This document shows positions 33,608 to 42,358 of a DNA stretch of 64,000 nt, piece by piece. The position numbers and the translations under genes were made by a program. The notes under the pieces were generated by a model that was given only the letters and a program-made list of their open reading frames with translations, did no database searches and had not been told where the DNA came from. This stretch comes from Psychrobacillus sp042945595 (GTDB taxonomy: Bacteria > Bacillota > Bacilli > Bacillales_A > Planococcaceae), in assembly GCF_042945595.1 (NCBI RefSeq), contig NZ_CP168493.1:682001-746000 (forward strand). The letters are read 5' to 3'. How positions within the stretch are numbered: position 1 is the first letter of the stretch; every line of letters starts with the position of its first letter.

Positions 33608-33997
33608 TTACTTATCATTTATTTTCAGCAACAACCTTTTTGCCTCTTTTACATCAAGGGAATTTAAATGAACTATAAAGTATCGGAATTCCTTTAAATC
33701 GTAAAGGTCCGACCTAAGCTCATTTTGAAGCGCTGTAATATACCGGCTTTTATTTTCTCTTGCTTCAAGACCAGGGTTACTACTCTTTTGACGCGTATCT
33801 TCAAGCATATCCAAAAACTTGTCCCTTGGAATTGCATACACACTTCTTAGTTTTGGCAATAATTGTATTGGAATCTCCAGGTTACCTAATTCATATTTGG
33901 ACAAGGCTGAGTGATCAATCCCAAGTCGATCCGCGGCTTCGATCTGTGTAATATCTAATTGCTCTCGATATTCACGAATATGTTCATTAAAAGGCAT
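33608..33997 (-). CDS. XRE-family transcriptional regulator
   Basis: 129 residues. An N-terminal helix-turn-helix of the Cro/C1 type (IREYREQLDITQIEAADRLGIDHSALSKYELGN, about 6-38) is followed by a helical C-terminal part without a known domain. ATG 33997 is preferred because AAAGGAGGT precedes it; 37 further codons upstream have no such signal. The target is unknown. It is divergent from the hypothetical gene at 34168. Confidence 0.8.
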   Translation of the reverse strand: MPFNEHIREYREQLDITQIEAADRLGIDHSALSKYELGNLEIPIQLLPKLRSVYAIPRDKFLDMLEDTRQKSSNPGLEARENKSRYITALQNELRSDLYDLKEFRYFIVHLNSLDVKEAKRLLLKINDK

Positions 33998-34167
33998 GTG
34001 ACTACCTCCTTTATCAATGAAACAAGAATATCGAATTAATAATGGAGAACTATTAATATCGCCATATTTGCGATTTTTAAATAACTTGTCATATTTTGAT
34101 GTATACAAATAATATACATCCTATTACAGTGGTGTTAATATTAGGGATTAATATAAAAGGAAGGGAA

Positions 34168-34548
34168 GTGGAAGAGGTAGATAAAATACAGTTTTATATA
34201 CCTTCATTATTAGATTTTCTAGATCATCATAAAAGTATGTGGATAGAAGAAATAAGAATAGTTGGCGTTAAAACAAGAAATGTTAAGTATTTTATTGGTC
34301 ATTCCAATCAACAGATGACATGTATCGAAAAAATAGTAGCAGAAGATTTTACTATTTACGACCTAGAGCTTGATTTCCAAAAGAAAACGCTCTCATTTTA
34401 TTTAGATAGTGCTGTCATGCCTTCCCGCTCTATCATTCTGCAAAAAGTATTTCAAACTTTTTTAGTGCGATATAGCGCTAGAAAAGTCGGTTTTTTCTTG
34501 TATGCAACTGGAAGAAACAGACCCCAAACAGCAAAGGTATTAACATAA
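34168..34548 (+). CDS. Hypothetical protein
   Basis: About 126 residues with alternating beta-type and acidic stretches (IEEIRIVGVKTRNVKYFIG, FTIYDLELDFQKKTLSFYLD). No family recognised. The start is uncertain: GTG 34168 lies just behind AAGGAAGGG, and the frame opens at TTG 34096. It sits divergently from the XRE regulator and upstream of the IDEAL-domain gene. Confidence 0.45.
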   Translation: MEEVDKIQFYIPSLLDFLDHHKSMWIEEIRIVGVKTRNVKYFIGHSNQQMTCIEKIVAEDFTIYDLELDFQKKTLSFYLDSAVMPSRSIILQKVFQTFLVRYSARKVGFFLYATGRNRPQTAKVLT

Positions 34549-34666
34549 TATAAAATTCTAAAGCGAATGCATATTGTGTTCGCTTTTCCTATATTTGCAC
34601 TACACGAAAATCTTAAAATATGATAAACTAACAATAATCAGAAAATTCCGAAACAGGAGGGATATT

Positions 34667-35107
34667 ATGTTACTTGTACAGTTAATGAAACCATTTTATA
34701 TAAAACAAGAGGATGAGCGGATAAAATTAGTTTTTGCGTATCAATATTTTTCTATAAAAAAAGACGATGAATTATTTCACTTTATTCCAGTTGAAGGAAA
34801 AGAAATTATTGTAAATGCAAAAACCATGCAAGTCGAGAACTTATCGGAAGTGTTCGTATTCCAAAAAGGAAATCGTTTTTTACGTTTACCACTTTATCAA
34901 TTATTACTAGTTTCTGATATTCATACACACTTACTTTCTATCATTGAATCAACCGATGAAAAGGACTCTACCTCATTTCCAATTGAAGGCGCGGAAGAGA
35001 TGATTCAGCAGTTAGAAAAAGAAAATTTTGATCGAATGATAGACTATGCATTGATCCAAAGAAATGAAGCGCTATTCCAAGAACTACAAGCGTATAAAGA
35101 AATATAA
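34667..35107 (+). CDS. IDEAL-domain protein
   Basis: 146 residues. The C-terminus has an IDEAL motif (FDRMIDYALIQRNEALFQEL, about 122-141), found in Bacillales regulatory proteins such as YpiB. The N-terminal beta-rich part (LMKPFYIKQEDERIKLVFAYQYFSI) is unassigned. ATG 34667 has a perfect AGGAGG; earlier in-frame codons do not. Function unknown; possibly an adaptor. Confidence 0.7.
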   Translation: MLLVQLMKPFYIKQEDERIKLVFAYQYFSIKKDDELFHFIPVEGKEIIVNAKTMQVENLSEVFVFQKGNRFLRLPLYQLLLVSDIHTHLLSIIESTDEKDSTSFPIEGAEEMIQQLEKENFDRMIDYALIQRNEALFQELQAYKEI

Positions 35108-35142
35108 CGGAGGCTGTCAATATTGAACATATTTTATTATTA

Positions 35143-35182
35143 AAAAACACCTAACGAAAAATACATTTCGATAGGTGTTTTT
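35143..35182. terminator. Terminator after the IDEAL gene
   Basis: AAAAACACCTA..CGAAA / TTTCG..AGGTGTTTTT stem with T-run. The flanking A-run lets it work for the small minus-strand ORF too. Confidence 0.85.
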
Positions 35183-35196
35183 ATGTGTGCAAAAAA

Positions 35197-35301
35197 TTAA
35201 AAGGATGTAAAAAAATAGAGAAATAAAACAAATCCACTAGAGCCAAGTACTCCAAACAAAATGTCCTCCCAATTTAATTTTATAAATTTGTCGATTTTCA
35301 T
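35197..35301 (-). CDS. Possible small membrane protein (34 aa)
   Basis: The frame encodes MKIDKFIKLNWEDILFGVLG then SSGFVLFLYFFTSF: a basic-amphipathic start and one hydrophobic helix. GGAGAG lies 8 nt before the ATG on the minus strand, and the terminator at 35143-35182 would end it. No family recognised. The gap 35302-35443 shows nothing else. Confidence 0.4.
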   Translation of the reverse strand: MKIDKFIKLNWEDILFGVLGSSGFVLFLYFFTSF

Positions 35302-35443
35302 GTTCTTTGCTCTCCATTCTTGTAAATTTCCCGGGAAATAGCACGATTTTTGCATAAGTCGAGAAACAATAAAAAAAGTTTCAAATAGTTTACCCAAAAA
35401 CAACAAATCTATTCAACTAAGGCAAAATCTAATCCGTTCAATA

Positions 35444-35490
35444 ATATGTTACAGATGCATTGTTACAGGTGCCAGGCACCTGTAACATAT
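35444..35490. repeat. GGTGCC-A-GGCACC palindrome
   Basis: A 27-bp perfect palindrome (35461-35487, 13-bp arms around a central A). It is flanked by a further inverted pair, ATATGTTACA (35444-35453) and TGTAACATAT (35481-35490). It lies about 80 bp upstream of the flagellin gene. Confidence 0.85.
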
Positions 35491-35530
35491 TTGTGATATA
35501 TCTCCATATGCTTCAGAAAATGGGGAGAAG

Positions 35531-35538
35531 GTCGATAT
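35531..35538 (+). promoter_or_regulatory. Sigma-D-like -10 of the flagellin gene
   Basis: GTCGATAT against the sigma-D -10 consensus GCCGATAT (one mismatch), 30 nt before the start. The -35 (TAAA) is not clear at the expected spacing. Confidence 0.5.
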
Positions 35539-35567
35539 AACTGAAAAGGTTGAATGGGGATGATAAA

Positions 35568-36380
35568 ATGCTGGAGATGTGGAGCTCTACGGGGATGTCC
35601 ATTATTCGAAATATGAATGCTCAGTGGGCGATCGCAAATAAGTCCATGGAGCGAATCTCTTCTGGTTATCGTATCAATCGTGCTGCAGACGATCCTGCAG
35701 GTCTAGCAATATCGGAGAAAATGCGTGCGCAAATTAGAGGCTTAGGACAAGCTGCGAGAAATATTCAAGACGGTATCTCCCTCGTACAAACTGCGGAAGG
35801 TGCTTTAAATGAAACACATTCCATTTTACAGCGTATGCGTGAACTTAGTGTAGAAGCAGCAAATGATACATTAACAGACAATGATCGTAAACAACTCGCA
35901 ATTGAATTTGATGAACTGAAAAAAGAGATTACTAGAATCTCAACAGATACAGAATTTAATACAAAAACGTTACTAGACGGTTCGCAAAACTCCTTAAAGA
36001 TACAAGCAGGGGCAAACGCCGGACAGCAAATCGAGCTAACGTTTGGAAATATGGGTGCAGAAGCAATTGGTATCAAGGATATATCAATTTCTACAAGAGA
36101 TGCTGCAGATCAGGCAATTGGAGACCTAGATAAGGCAATAAATAAAGTATCAAGTGAACGATCACGAATGGGTGCATATACGAACCGTCTTGAACATGCC
36201 TACAACAATGCAGTTAATATGGAAGAAAATTTAACTGCTGCGGAATCACGTATTCGAGACGTAGACATCGCAAAAGAAATGATGGCTTTAACAAAAGCTA
36301 ATATTTTGATGCAAGCGGGTCAATACGTCTTAAGCCTGCATATGCAACAAGCACAATCCATTCTGCAATTATTAAAATAA
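35568..36380 (+). CDS. Flagellin
   Basis: A filament subunit of 270 residues. The N-terminal D0/D1 helix has SMERISSGYRINRAADDPAGLAISEKMRAQ, and the C-terminal D0 helix ends AKEMMALTKANILMQAGQ. The central variable region is almost absent. ATG 35568 is preferred over TTG 35550 because GGGGATGA precedes it. The gene stands alone, away from other flagellar genes, with GGTGCC palindromes on both sides. It could be a main or an alternative filament protein. Confidence 0.92.
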   Translation: MLEMWSSTGMSIIRNMNAQWAIANKSMERISSGYRINRAADDPAGLAISEKMRAQIRGLGQAARNIQDGISLVQTAEGALNETHSILQRMRELSVEAANDTLTDNDRKQLAIEFDELKKEITRISTDTEFNTKTLLDGSQNSLKIQAGANAGQQIELTFGNMGAEAIGIKDISISTRDAADQAIGDLDKAINKVSSERSRMGAYTNRLEHAYNNAVNMEENLTAAESRIRDVDIAKEMMALTKANILMQAGQYVLSLHMQQAQSILQLLK

Positions 36381-36423
36381 CTAGCTTGATTCCTAAACTA
36401 GCACTTTCATGTCTATACTTCTT

Positions 36424-36465
36424 AAACAATCGTGAAAAGCTGACACCACGATTGTTTTTATTTTT
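36424..36465 (+). terminator. Terminator after flagellin
   Basis: AAACAATCGTG / CACGATTGTTT stem followed by TTATTTTTG. Confidence 0.85.
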
Positions 36466-36510
36466 GTACAACTCTATTCCATTTATGTTTGATCTCCATC
36501 TGCTCATATG

Positions 36511-36555
36511 TTACAAGTATGTTACTGGTGCCAGGCACCAGTAACATACTTGTAA
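36511..36555. repeat. GGTGCC-A-GGCACC palindrome (perfect, 45 bp)
   Basis: 22-bp arms (36511-36532 and 36534-36555) pair perfectly around the central A at 36533. The outer arm sequence differs from the other copies but remains self-complementary. Confidence 0.93.
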
Positions 36556-36645
36556 TAAAAGGGGGGAGTGTTCGTTGCAAAAAGTCGGCAGGATGAGGGA
36601 TTTTCTAGTATTATAGGTTTATATGCTATAAAAGGGGGAAATGGA

Positions 36646-38031
36646 ATGAAGAGGATTTCCGGTTTAGCTATTATTATGATGATTTTGAGTATTTTAGCTG
36701 TTCCTTTTTCTGTACTCGGGGCTCCGTTAGATGAAGTGAAGAAAATTGTAAGTGAGGATTATAAAGGTGAAATTCCTTCGAACTTGCAAAAACTAACTAC
36801 GATTGATGCGATTATTGGACAGTTGGATCCTTATTCTACTTATTTTACGAAAGATGAATTTGAAGCGTATACAAGCTCTATCAATAATACGACAACTGGA
36901 ATTGGCGTTGTGATTGAAGAGCATAAAATGGGTATTCAGATTGTCAATACGTTTGAAGGTGGAGCAGCGATTGAAGCTGGCGTGATACCAGGAGATATTA
37001 TTATCGAAGTAGACGGTGTTTCTACAGAAAAAATGTCGATTCAGCAAGCATCTTCTCTGATAACGGGTAAAGCAGGTACTGTGGTTCAACTAGTAGTTTG
37101 GAATCCTACTACTCAAAAAAAAGAAACATACAAGCTAACACGCAAGAAGTTCCATGTGCCTGTTGTGACAAAGCAACTTCTTTATGGAAATGTCGGTTAT
37201 ATCGGGATTAATTCGTTTTCAGATGATGGGGCAACACTTGTTCAAGAAGCAAAAAATGCGCTTCAAAAGCAAGGAGCAACTTCTTTTATTCTGGATTTAA
37301 CGAACAACGGTGGTGGTTATGTACATACAGCAGAGGAGATGATTGGTTTATTTCCAAATAGCCCAGATGCCTATTATCTTCAAACGACAGGTCAATCTGG
37401 ATTGGTGAAATCAGTTCCACATACTTCTCTATTTCCGAAAAATACCAAAATTCTTGTAAATGGCTATAGTGCAAGTGCGTCTGAAATGACAGCCGCAGCG
37501 TTACTTGACCAAAAGTCGGCGACACTTTATGGGCAAAAGACATACGGAAAAGGATCGATGCAGACATTTTATAATTTGTCGGATGGATCTTATTTAAAGT
37601 TGACGATAGCAAACTTCACCGGACCAAAAGGAACGATTATCCATAAAACAGGAGTCCATCCTAATGTAGTGACGGCAGAAGGCAAGGAGCTTGCCAAAGC
37701 CCATTTAGACACAATATTAGAAGCAAATAAAACCTATAAAAAGTTACCGACATTATCCAATGTGCCAACAACCAAAGCATTTACGATTACATTTTCAAAT
37801 GAGATGGAAGACAATAAACAACAGAAAAATATAGAATTGGTAAAACTCGGAGGAACAAGCAGCGTTCCTATATCAATCAAACAAAAATCACCAAATCAGT
37901 TCGTTGTAACGCCAAATGCACTTTTAGAAAAAGGAGCAGCATACTTACTACTCATCCATCCAAAATTTCAACCAAAAAACGGAAATGCGATGAAAAATGG
38001 TGCTTATGTGGAAGTAACTGTTCAACCATAG
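36646..38031 (+). CDS. S41 carboxyl-terminal processing protease
   Basis: A secreted or membrane-tethered serine protease of 461 residues. It has a signal segment (about 4-25), a PDZ domain (about 85-165, GIGVVIEEHKMGIQIVNTFEGG, GDIIIEVDGV) and the S41 core with nucleophile Ser in NGYSASASEMTAAAL and the general-base Lys in YGKGSMQ. A C-terminal Ig-like region (about 375-461) contains KAFTITFSNEMEDN. ATG 36646 follows AAAGGGGG. It is followed by a membrane protein and an adaptor, likely one operon. Confidence 0.9.
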   Translation: MKRISGLAIIMMILSILAVPFSVLGAPLDEVKKIVSEDYKGEIPSNLQKLTTIDAIIGQLDPYSTYFTKDEFEAYTSSINNTTTGIGVVIEEHKMGIQIVNTFEGGAAIEAGVIPGDIIIEVDGVSTEKMSIQQASSLITGKAGTVVQLVVWNPTTQKKETYKLTRKKFHVPVVTKQLLYGNVGYIGINSFSDDGATLVQEAKNALQKQGATSFILDLTNNGGGYVHTAEEMIGLFPNSPDAYYLQTTGQSGLVKSVPHTSLFPKNTKILVNGYSASASEMTAAALLDQKSATLYGQKTYGKGSMQTFYNLSDGSYLKLTIANFTGPKGTIIHKTGVHPNVVTAEGKELAKAHLDTILEANKTYKKLPTLSNVPTTKAFTITFSNEMEDNKQQKNIELVKLGGTSSVPISIKQKSPNQFVVTPNALLEKGAAYLLLIHPKFQPKNGNAMKNGAYVEVTVQP

Positions 38032-38046
38032 AGGGGGAACAATGGA

Positions 38047-38724
38047 ATGTTTTTTGAATTTCGATTTTGGAAAAATCTTTTCAATCAAAATGATTTAATG
38101 GAATCGCTAAATAATGCAACGATGCGCCATTTTGAAAAGCGTGTCTGGCTTGTTACATTTCTAGGTATGTTGCTTTACGCACTTCGAGATATTTGGGGAA
38201 TGCATACCGAAGGACTTACCACCATTTTTGTGAATGGCTATGGAGACACGTATTCTGTAGCAAGAATTGCTTCCTTATTAGGAGCAATCATTTGGTCAAT
38301 CCTATTCATGGCGTTTCACTTTTTCGGAATGGCCTTTTTATACCATAAAATCACAGCTGTTGATTTGTCCAAAGCGGCCGTTTTGCAATTGTTTGTAGTA
38401 GCTTTATTGTTAATGGAAAAAGCACTTATCTTTTTCATCTTTGCAATCGTCGGCTATACGACTGACTATTCATTACTTTCGTTCGGTCCTTTAGCGGCAA
38501 CTTATATAGAAAATGAATTCTTTATTTATTTCTTCAATCAATTAACGCTCATAACCGCCTTGATCATTGCGATTCAATTTCAGTTTCTCCGTGCATTTAC
38601 GAAGATGTCAGCTCGGAATCTATTCATTATATTAATAGCAGTCCAAATCGTTCTCGCATTAATATCGGCAACATTTAGCGTTCTCCCATTGCAAACGTGG
38701 TTTGAAGGAGGGCAACTAGCATGA
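38047..38724 (+). CDS. Multi-pass membrane protein, unknown
   Basis: 225 residues with about five hydrophobic segments (near 33-50, 73-100, 110-133, 155-178 and 185-205) after a cytoplasmic N-terminus. The overall look is Yip1-like, but I recognise no signature. Its stop overlaps the next start (ATGA, 38721-38724), so it is coupled to the adaptor protein. Confidence 0.7.
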   Translation: MFFEFRFWKNLFNQNDLMESLNNATMRHFEKRVWLVTFLGMLLYALRDIWGMHTEGLTTIFVNGYGDTYSVARIASLLGAIIWSILFMAFHFFGMAFLYHKITAVDLSKAAVLQLFVVALLLMEKALIFFIFAIVGYTTDYSLLSFGPLAATYIENEFFIYFFNQLTLITALIIAIQFQFLRAFTKMSARNLFIILIAVQIVLALISATFSVLPLQTWFEGGQLA

Positions 38725-39980
38725 ATAAAGGTATTACAATCGGTATTGCAATCGTTGTCTCCACTTTCATTGCAACAAATGCTATTCTTTTATTTTCAAA
38801 TAATAGTCAACTGAGCCGTAGCTATTATGTCAGTGAATACGATCGTGTACACGAAAATACATACACAAAAAACCTTGAAAAAGAAGCGGTCATAGTTCCT
38901 ACAATCGAAACTACGGTAACCATCGAAGCAGCTTTAGTCAGTGATTTAACGGTAACGCCTGGAGATAAAGTCCAAGTGGGCGCTGAACTGGCGCAATTAA
39001 AAACGGAAACAGCCGACAATCAGCGTTCACTTTGGGAATCCGAGCAAGAAGCGTATACAGAGGAACAAGTTCAGTTGCAACAAATACTTGACTCACTTGA
39101 ATCTGACCGTGCAGGAGCTAACTCGACATCGTATGGAAACGCATCTACAACTGGAAACACGGCGGATGAAGTAATGGACGTCAATGTCCAAGTGGAGGTC
39201 AATGTCTCACCAGAAGGAAACTTCGCACAGGCAATTGCCCAAACGGAACAAAAACTAGCAGAAGTCAATCGCAAACTACAAATCGTCAACACCCAGCTGA
39301 GCCAAGAAACAAGCAAACTCGCTTTACTCAGCCCATTAGAAGGAAACGTAGCAAGCATAGAAGAAAAAAACGGACTAAATTTCATCACGATTTATTCGCC
39401 TGAAAAATCAGTCCTGACGTTCGCAAATGAAGCAGAGTGGTATGACATTGCAGAAGGGCAAAAAGTAATGAACCACTCGGCGCATGAAAAAGGTATTATA
39501 GAAGGAACTATCTTGGCTAAAAAAGATGTACCTACAACTCAATCCGTGTGGCTTAAAGCATACGAACAATATGACAATAAAGCCAAAGCCCCTTTATACG
39601 AAGTGCGTATTCAATTAGATGAGTCGCTAGAAACATTGCCATATGCGGCAAACATAAACTCCGTTATCAGTACGAATGAAGCGAAAAATGCGGTACGAGT
39701 AAAATCTAACTGGCTACTGAATAGATCCAAGCATACTGCCGAAATATACACATTAACAAAAGATGGCATAATAGAACGCATACCAGTAACTATGCAGTTC
39801 GACTTAGAACAATCTACCATCCTATCAGAAGTTTTAGAAAATGAAATGGTCGTACTAAACGCTGAACCAAAAAGAGAAGAATCACGCGCATTCCTGCCAT
39901 TCCCATTAGACCTTCCAGCGTGGAGCAGCATCAAAGCAATAGGCTGGAAAGACTATATAAGCTACTTAACCTACAAATAA
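38721..39980 (+). CDS. HlyD-like periplasmic adaptor / membrane fusion protein
   Basis: 419 residues. An N-terminal membrane anchor (about 5-24) precedes a lipoyl/barrel-sandwich half (VTIEAALVSDLTVTPGDKVQVGAELAQLK). A coiled-coil hairpin (about 95-205) is interrupted by a low-complexity Ser/Thr/Asn stretch. The second sandwich half (LLSPLEGNVASIEEKNGLNFITIYS) and beta-rich C-terminal domains follow. Such proteins normally dock to an RND or ABC exporter; none is encoded nearby. Confidence 0.75.
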   Translation: MNKGITIGIAIVVSTFIATNAILLFSNNSQLSRSYYVSEYDRVHENTYTKNLEKEAVIVPTIETTVTIEAALVSDLTVTPGDKVQVGAELAQLKTETADNQRSLWESEQEAYTEEQVQLQQILDSLESDRAGANSTSYGNASTTGNTADEVMDVNVQVEVNVSPEGNFAQAIAQTEQKLAEVNRKLQIVNTQLSQETSKLALLSPLEGNVASIEEKNGLNFITIYSPEKSVLTFANEAEWYDIAEGQKVMNHSAHEKGIIEGTILAKKDVPTTQSVWLKAYEQYDNKAKAPLYEVRIQLDESLETLPYAANINSVISTNEAKNAVRVKSNWLLNRSKHTAEIYTLTKDGIIERIPVTMQFDLEQSTILSEVLENEMVVLNAEPKREESRAFLPFPLDLPAWSSIKAIGWKDYISYLTYK

Positions 39981-39987
39981 ACCAATC

Positions 39988-40021
39988 AACAGCTTTTGCA
40001 CACATGCAAAAGCTGTTTTTT
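39988..40021 (+). terminator. Terminator after the adaptor gene
   Basis: AACAGCTTTTGCA / TGCAAAAGCTGTT with a 4-nt loop and T-run. Confidence 0.92.
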
Positions 40022-40174
40022 AATAGATTGTAAAGTACAAATTTCTAGGTCTAATACGCTATACCGAGAATTTTAAGGTTCTTATGACCCGCGGATAGGT
40101 GCTTATAGTTGTGGTTTAGATGCTCCCAAGAAGAAAGTGTTGATGAGTTTTATTACATAATTGCTGAACACCTC
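40022..40174. other. Intergenic, nothing recognised
   Basis: No gene, repeat or structured element stands out between this terminator and the promoter at 40175. Confidence 0.4.
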
Positions 40175-40203
40175 TTAACATACTAATTTAACTTCGTTAT
40201 ACT
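40175..40203 (+). promoter_or_regulatory. Sigma-A promoter of the DMT transporter
   Basis: TTAACA (40175-40180), 17 bp, TATACT (40198-40203). The leader is about 100 nt. Confidence 0.6.
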
Positions 40204-40307
40204 AAAGTGAAGCACACTGAAGTGGTGCCAGTAATCCTGTCGCTAATCTTATTTGTTGTTTAGTCATCCAAAAAACGAAATATATCTTTTAAAAAGGAGG
40301 TCCTCAG

Positions 40308-41225
40308 ATGAAACAATGGAAAATTTATATAATGCTCGTCTTCGTCATGTTCGCCTGGGGAGCAAACCTACCGATACTCAAATATTTAGTAACCGTAGTT
40401 CCTCCTGTCACCTTAACAGCGTTTCGGGTGCTCACTGCAGGATTGGTAGTACTAGTTATTTTGTGGCAAATGAAACTGCTCCGATTGCCAACTAAACAGG
40501 AATGGAAATATATATTACTAGGGGCGCTTACGAATGTAGTGCTTCATCACTATTTTCTAAATATGGGACTTTCTATCACAAGCGGAACTCATGGTGGACT
40601 AATCTTAGGAACTGGACCTATGCTAACGGCAATTTCAGCGGCTATTATTTTGAAATATTTCCCGTCGCGATATCAATGGCTTGGACTTGTATTAGGTCTT
40701 GCGGGAGTAAGTGTTTCTATATTAGTGGGGGGTGGCGAATCAAACGGAGCGAACATTGGAGACCTCTTCGTATTCCTAGCAATATTAGCGCAAGTGCTAA
40801 GCTATATGGTCGTAAGTAAAGCAGCGAAAACACTCGACCCAAGACTTCTAACCGCATATATGATGCTAGTCGGTGCAGTAGTTTTGATCGTCATCAGCTT
40901 TGTGCAAGAGCCAGGAGGAGTAACTGCATTTACACAAACAACGCCATTTTTCTGGTGGTTATTCTTAGCATCCGCTGTCATTTCTACAGCTATCGGGCAT
41001 TTGATATATAACTACGCTGTGGGCAAAGCAGGTCCAACAAAATCGGCTATCTTCATGAACCTAAACCCGGTATTTTCGCTCATTCTCTCCGCGATCTTTC
41101 TTGGAGAAATTCTGAACTTCCGTCATGTCATCGGACTTATCTTCATAATAGCCGGCGTCCTACTCGGATCCGGAGCAGCCGAAGACCTGTGGAAAAAACA
41201 CAAACAAAAAAGGGCGACTCCCTAA
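40308..41225 (+). CDS. EamA/DMT-family transporter
   Basis: A ten-helix drug/metabolite transporter of 305 residues in two EamA repeats. Helix 1 is MLVFVMFAWGANLPILKYLV. The second repeat starts near LGDLFVFLAILAQ and ends GEILNFRHVIGLIFIIAGVLLGS. It probably exports amino acids or metabolites; the substrate is not inferable. RBS AAAGGAGG. Its last codons form part of the terminator. Confidence 0.92.
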   Translation: MKQWKIYIMLVFVMFAWGANLPILKYLVTVVPPVTLTAFRVLTAGLVVLVILWQMKLLRLPTKQEWKYILLGALTNVVLHHYFLNMGLSITSGTHGGLILGTGPMLTAISAAIILKYFPSRYQWLGLVLGLAGVSVSILVGGGESNGANIGDLFVFLAILAQVLSYMVVSKAAKTLDPRLLTAYMMLVGAVVLIVISFVQEPGGVTAFTQTTPFFWWLFLASAVISTAIGHLIYNYAVGKAGPTKSAIFMNLNPVFSLILSAIFLGEILNFRHVIGLIFIIAGVLLGSGAAEDLWKKHKQKRATP

Positions 41226-41240
41226 AGGTCGCCTTTTTCT
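41205..41240 (+). terminator. Terminator overlapping the DMT gene end
   Basis: GGCGAC / GTCGCC stem flanked by A-run and T-run, with the stop codon in the loop. Confidence 0.85.
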
Positions 41241-41395
41241 ATATAAAAATAGAGCATAACCAGAGTAGAAAGTTAAATAAACTCAAAATGCATCTATAAA
41301 TTGGATGGACACGACAAACCACATCCTGAAAGTTACCAATACCCTAGCAAACGTGACAAACTAAAACGCAATAAAAAACTTTTTTAAAAAAGTTC

Positions 41396-41432
41396 ACCCC
41401 CGACCCCCATAAACCAGAACCATCAAAACGAA
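41396..41432 (+). promoter_or_regulatory. Predicted sigma-I promoter
   Basis: Two overlapping-phase ACCCCC elements (41396-41401 and 41403-41408) and CGAA (41429-41432), 20 nt after the second. As I recall, B. subtilis sigma-I promoters carry ACCCCC at -35 and CGAA at -10. A perfect 18-bp AT palindrome (AACTTTTTTAAAAAAGTT) ends just upstream. It is placed to drive the secreted coiled-coil gene and sigI-rsgI. Confidence 0.5.
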
Positions 41433-41483
41433 TAATATAGTGTCCGAGAAAAAGTAGGACAAAATCTAATTCGAGGTGATTTG

Positions 41484-42272
41484 ATGAAATGGAAAAAAAC
41501 AGGAGCGGCATTACTTGTGACTACTTTAACGGTAACAAGTGCGGGGTATGCATTCGCAAACAATCAGTTATTTGATACGGTAGATTTGAGTAAATTAAAT
41601 CAACAACCGGCAAAAAATACTGTAGTTACTACAGTTTCAGAGAAGCCAGTTACTCCTTCAACAACTAATGAAGTGAAGACGACCAATCAAACAAACAATC
41701 CACAAGAAAATGGGCTGCCTGAGATTCCAGCAGATTACCCATACGACAATTTAAAGGGCTTATACAAAGCATATGAAAATGTACAAAATCCAAAAGCAAA
41801 AGAAAAAATTAAACTAAAGATCCAATATCTAATTGCAAAGTACGAAGCGGCAAAAGAATACAAGAATGATGACGCCAAAGAACTAGCAAAAAAACAAGAA
41901 AAATTAAAAAAAGAAGCACTTAAAGAACAAGAAGAACTAAAAAAAGATGCACTTAAAGAACAAGAAGAACAGAAAAAAGAAGCACTTAAAGAACAAGAAG
42001 AACTAAAAAAAGAAGCTCTTAAAAAGCAGCAAGAAGCAATCAAAAAACAGCAAGAAGAGAAGAAAGAAGCAACTAAAAACCAGCATGAAGTTAAAAAAGA
42101 AGTGCATAAAGAACAAAAAGAAAAAGATAAAGAATTACGAAAAGCGCAACATGAGCTACGTAAGGAACTGAAAGAAAAGGAAAAAGAAACACGCAAAGCT
42201 GAAAAACATAAGAACAAGCATAACGAAAAGAACAAGCACGAAAACGATAATGAAGATAATGACGAAGATTAA
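41484..42272 (+). CDS. Secreted hendecad coiled-coil protein next to sigI
   Basis: 262 residues. The signal peptide has its cleavage near AGYAFA-NN (about residue 25), a Pro/Thr linker follows, then a short globular stretch (LPEIPADYPYDNLKGLYKAYENV). A long helix of 11-residue repeats comes next (KEALKEQEELK, KDALKEQEEQK, KEALKEQEELK, KEALKKQQEAI), and the end is K/E/H/N-rich. The 11-residue period suggests a hendecad coiled coil. No terminator separates it from sigI. The tail composition resembles the outer part of RsgI. Function unknown. Confidence 0.75.
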   Translation: MKWKKTGAALLVTTLTVTSAGYAFANNQLFDTVDLSKLNQQPAKNTVVTTVSEKPVTPSTTNEVKTTNQTNNPQENGLPEIPADYPYDNLKGLYKAYENVQNPKAKEKIKLKIQYLIAKYEAAKEYKNDDAKELAKKQEKLKKEALKEQEELKKDALKEQEEQKKEALKEQEELKKEALKKQQEAIKKQQEEKKEATKNQHEVKKEVHKEQKEKDKELRKAQHELRKELKEKEKETRKAEKHKNKHNEKNKHENDNEDNDED

Positions 42273-42358
42273 TCATGTTTCAATATAACCTCTTTTCATT
42301 CTCCAATCAGCCAGGTACAATTAAAGGCTAAGGAAAAAATGAGAACGGGAGGGTATGT

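Noticed and set aside
41735..42235. 166-codon minus-strand Ser/Phe/Cys-rich frame
   Set aside because: Mirror image of the lysine/glutamate-rich coiled-coil repeats on the plus strand.
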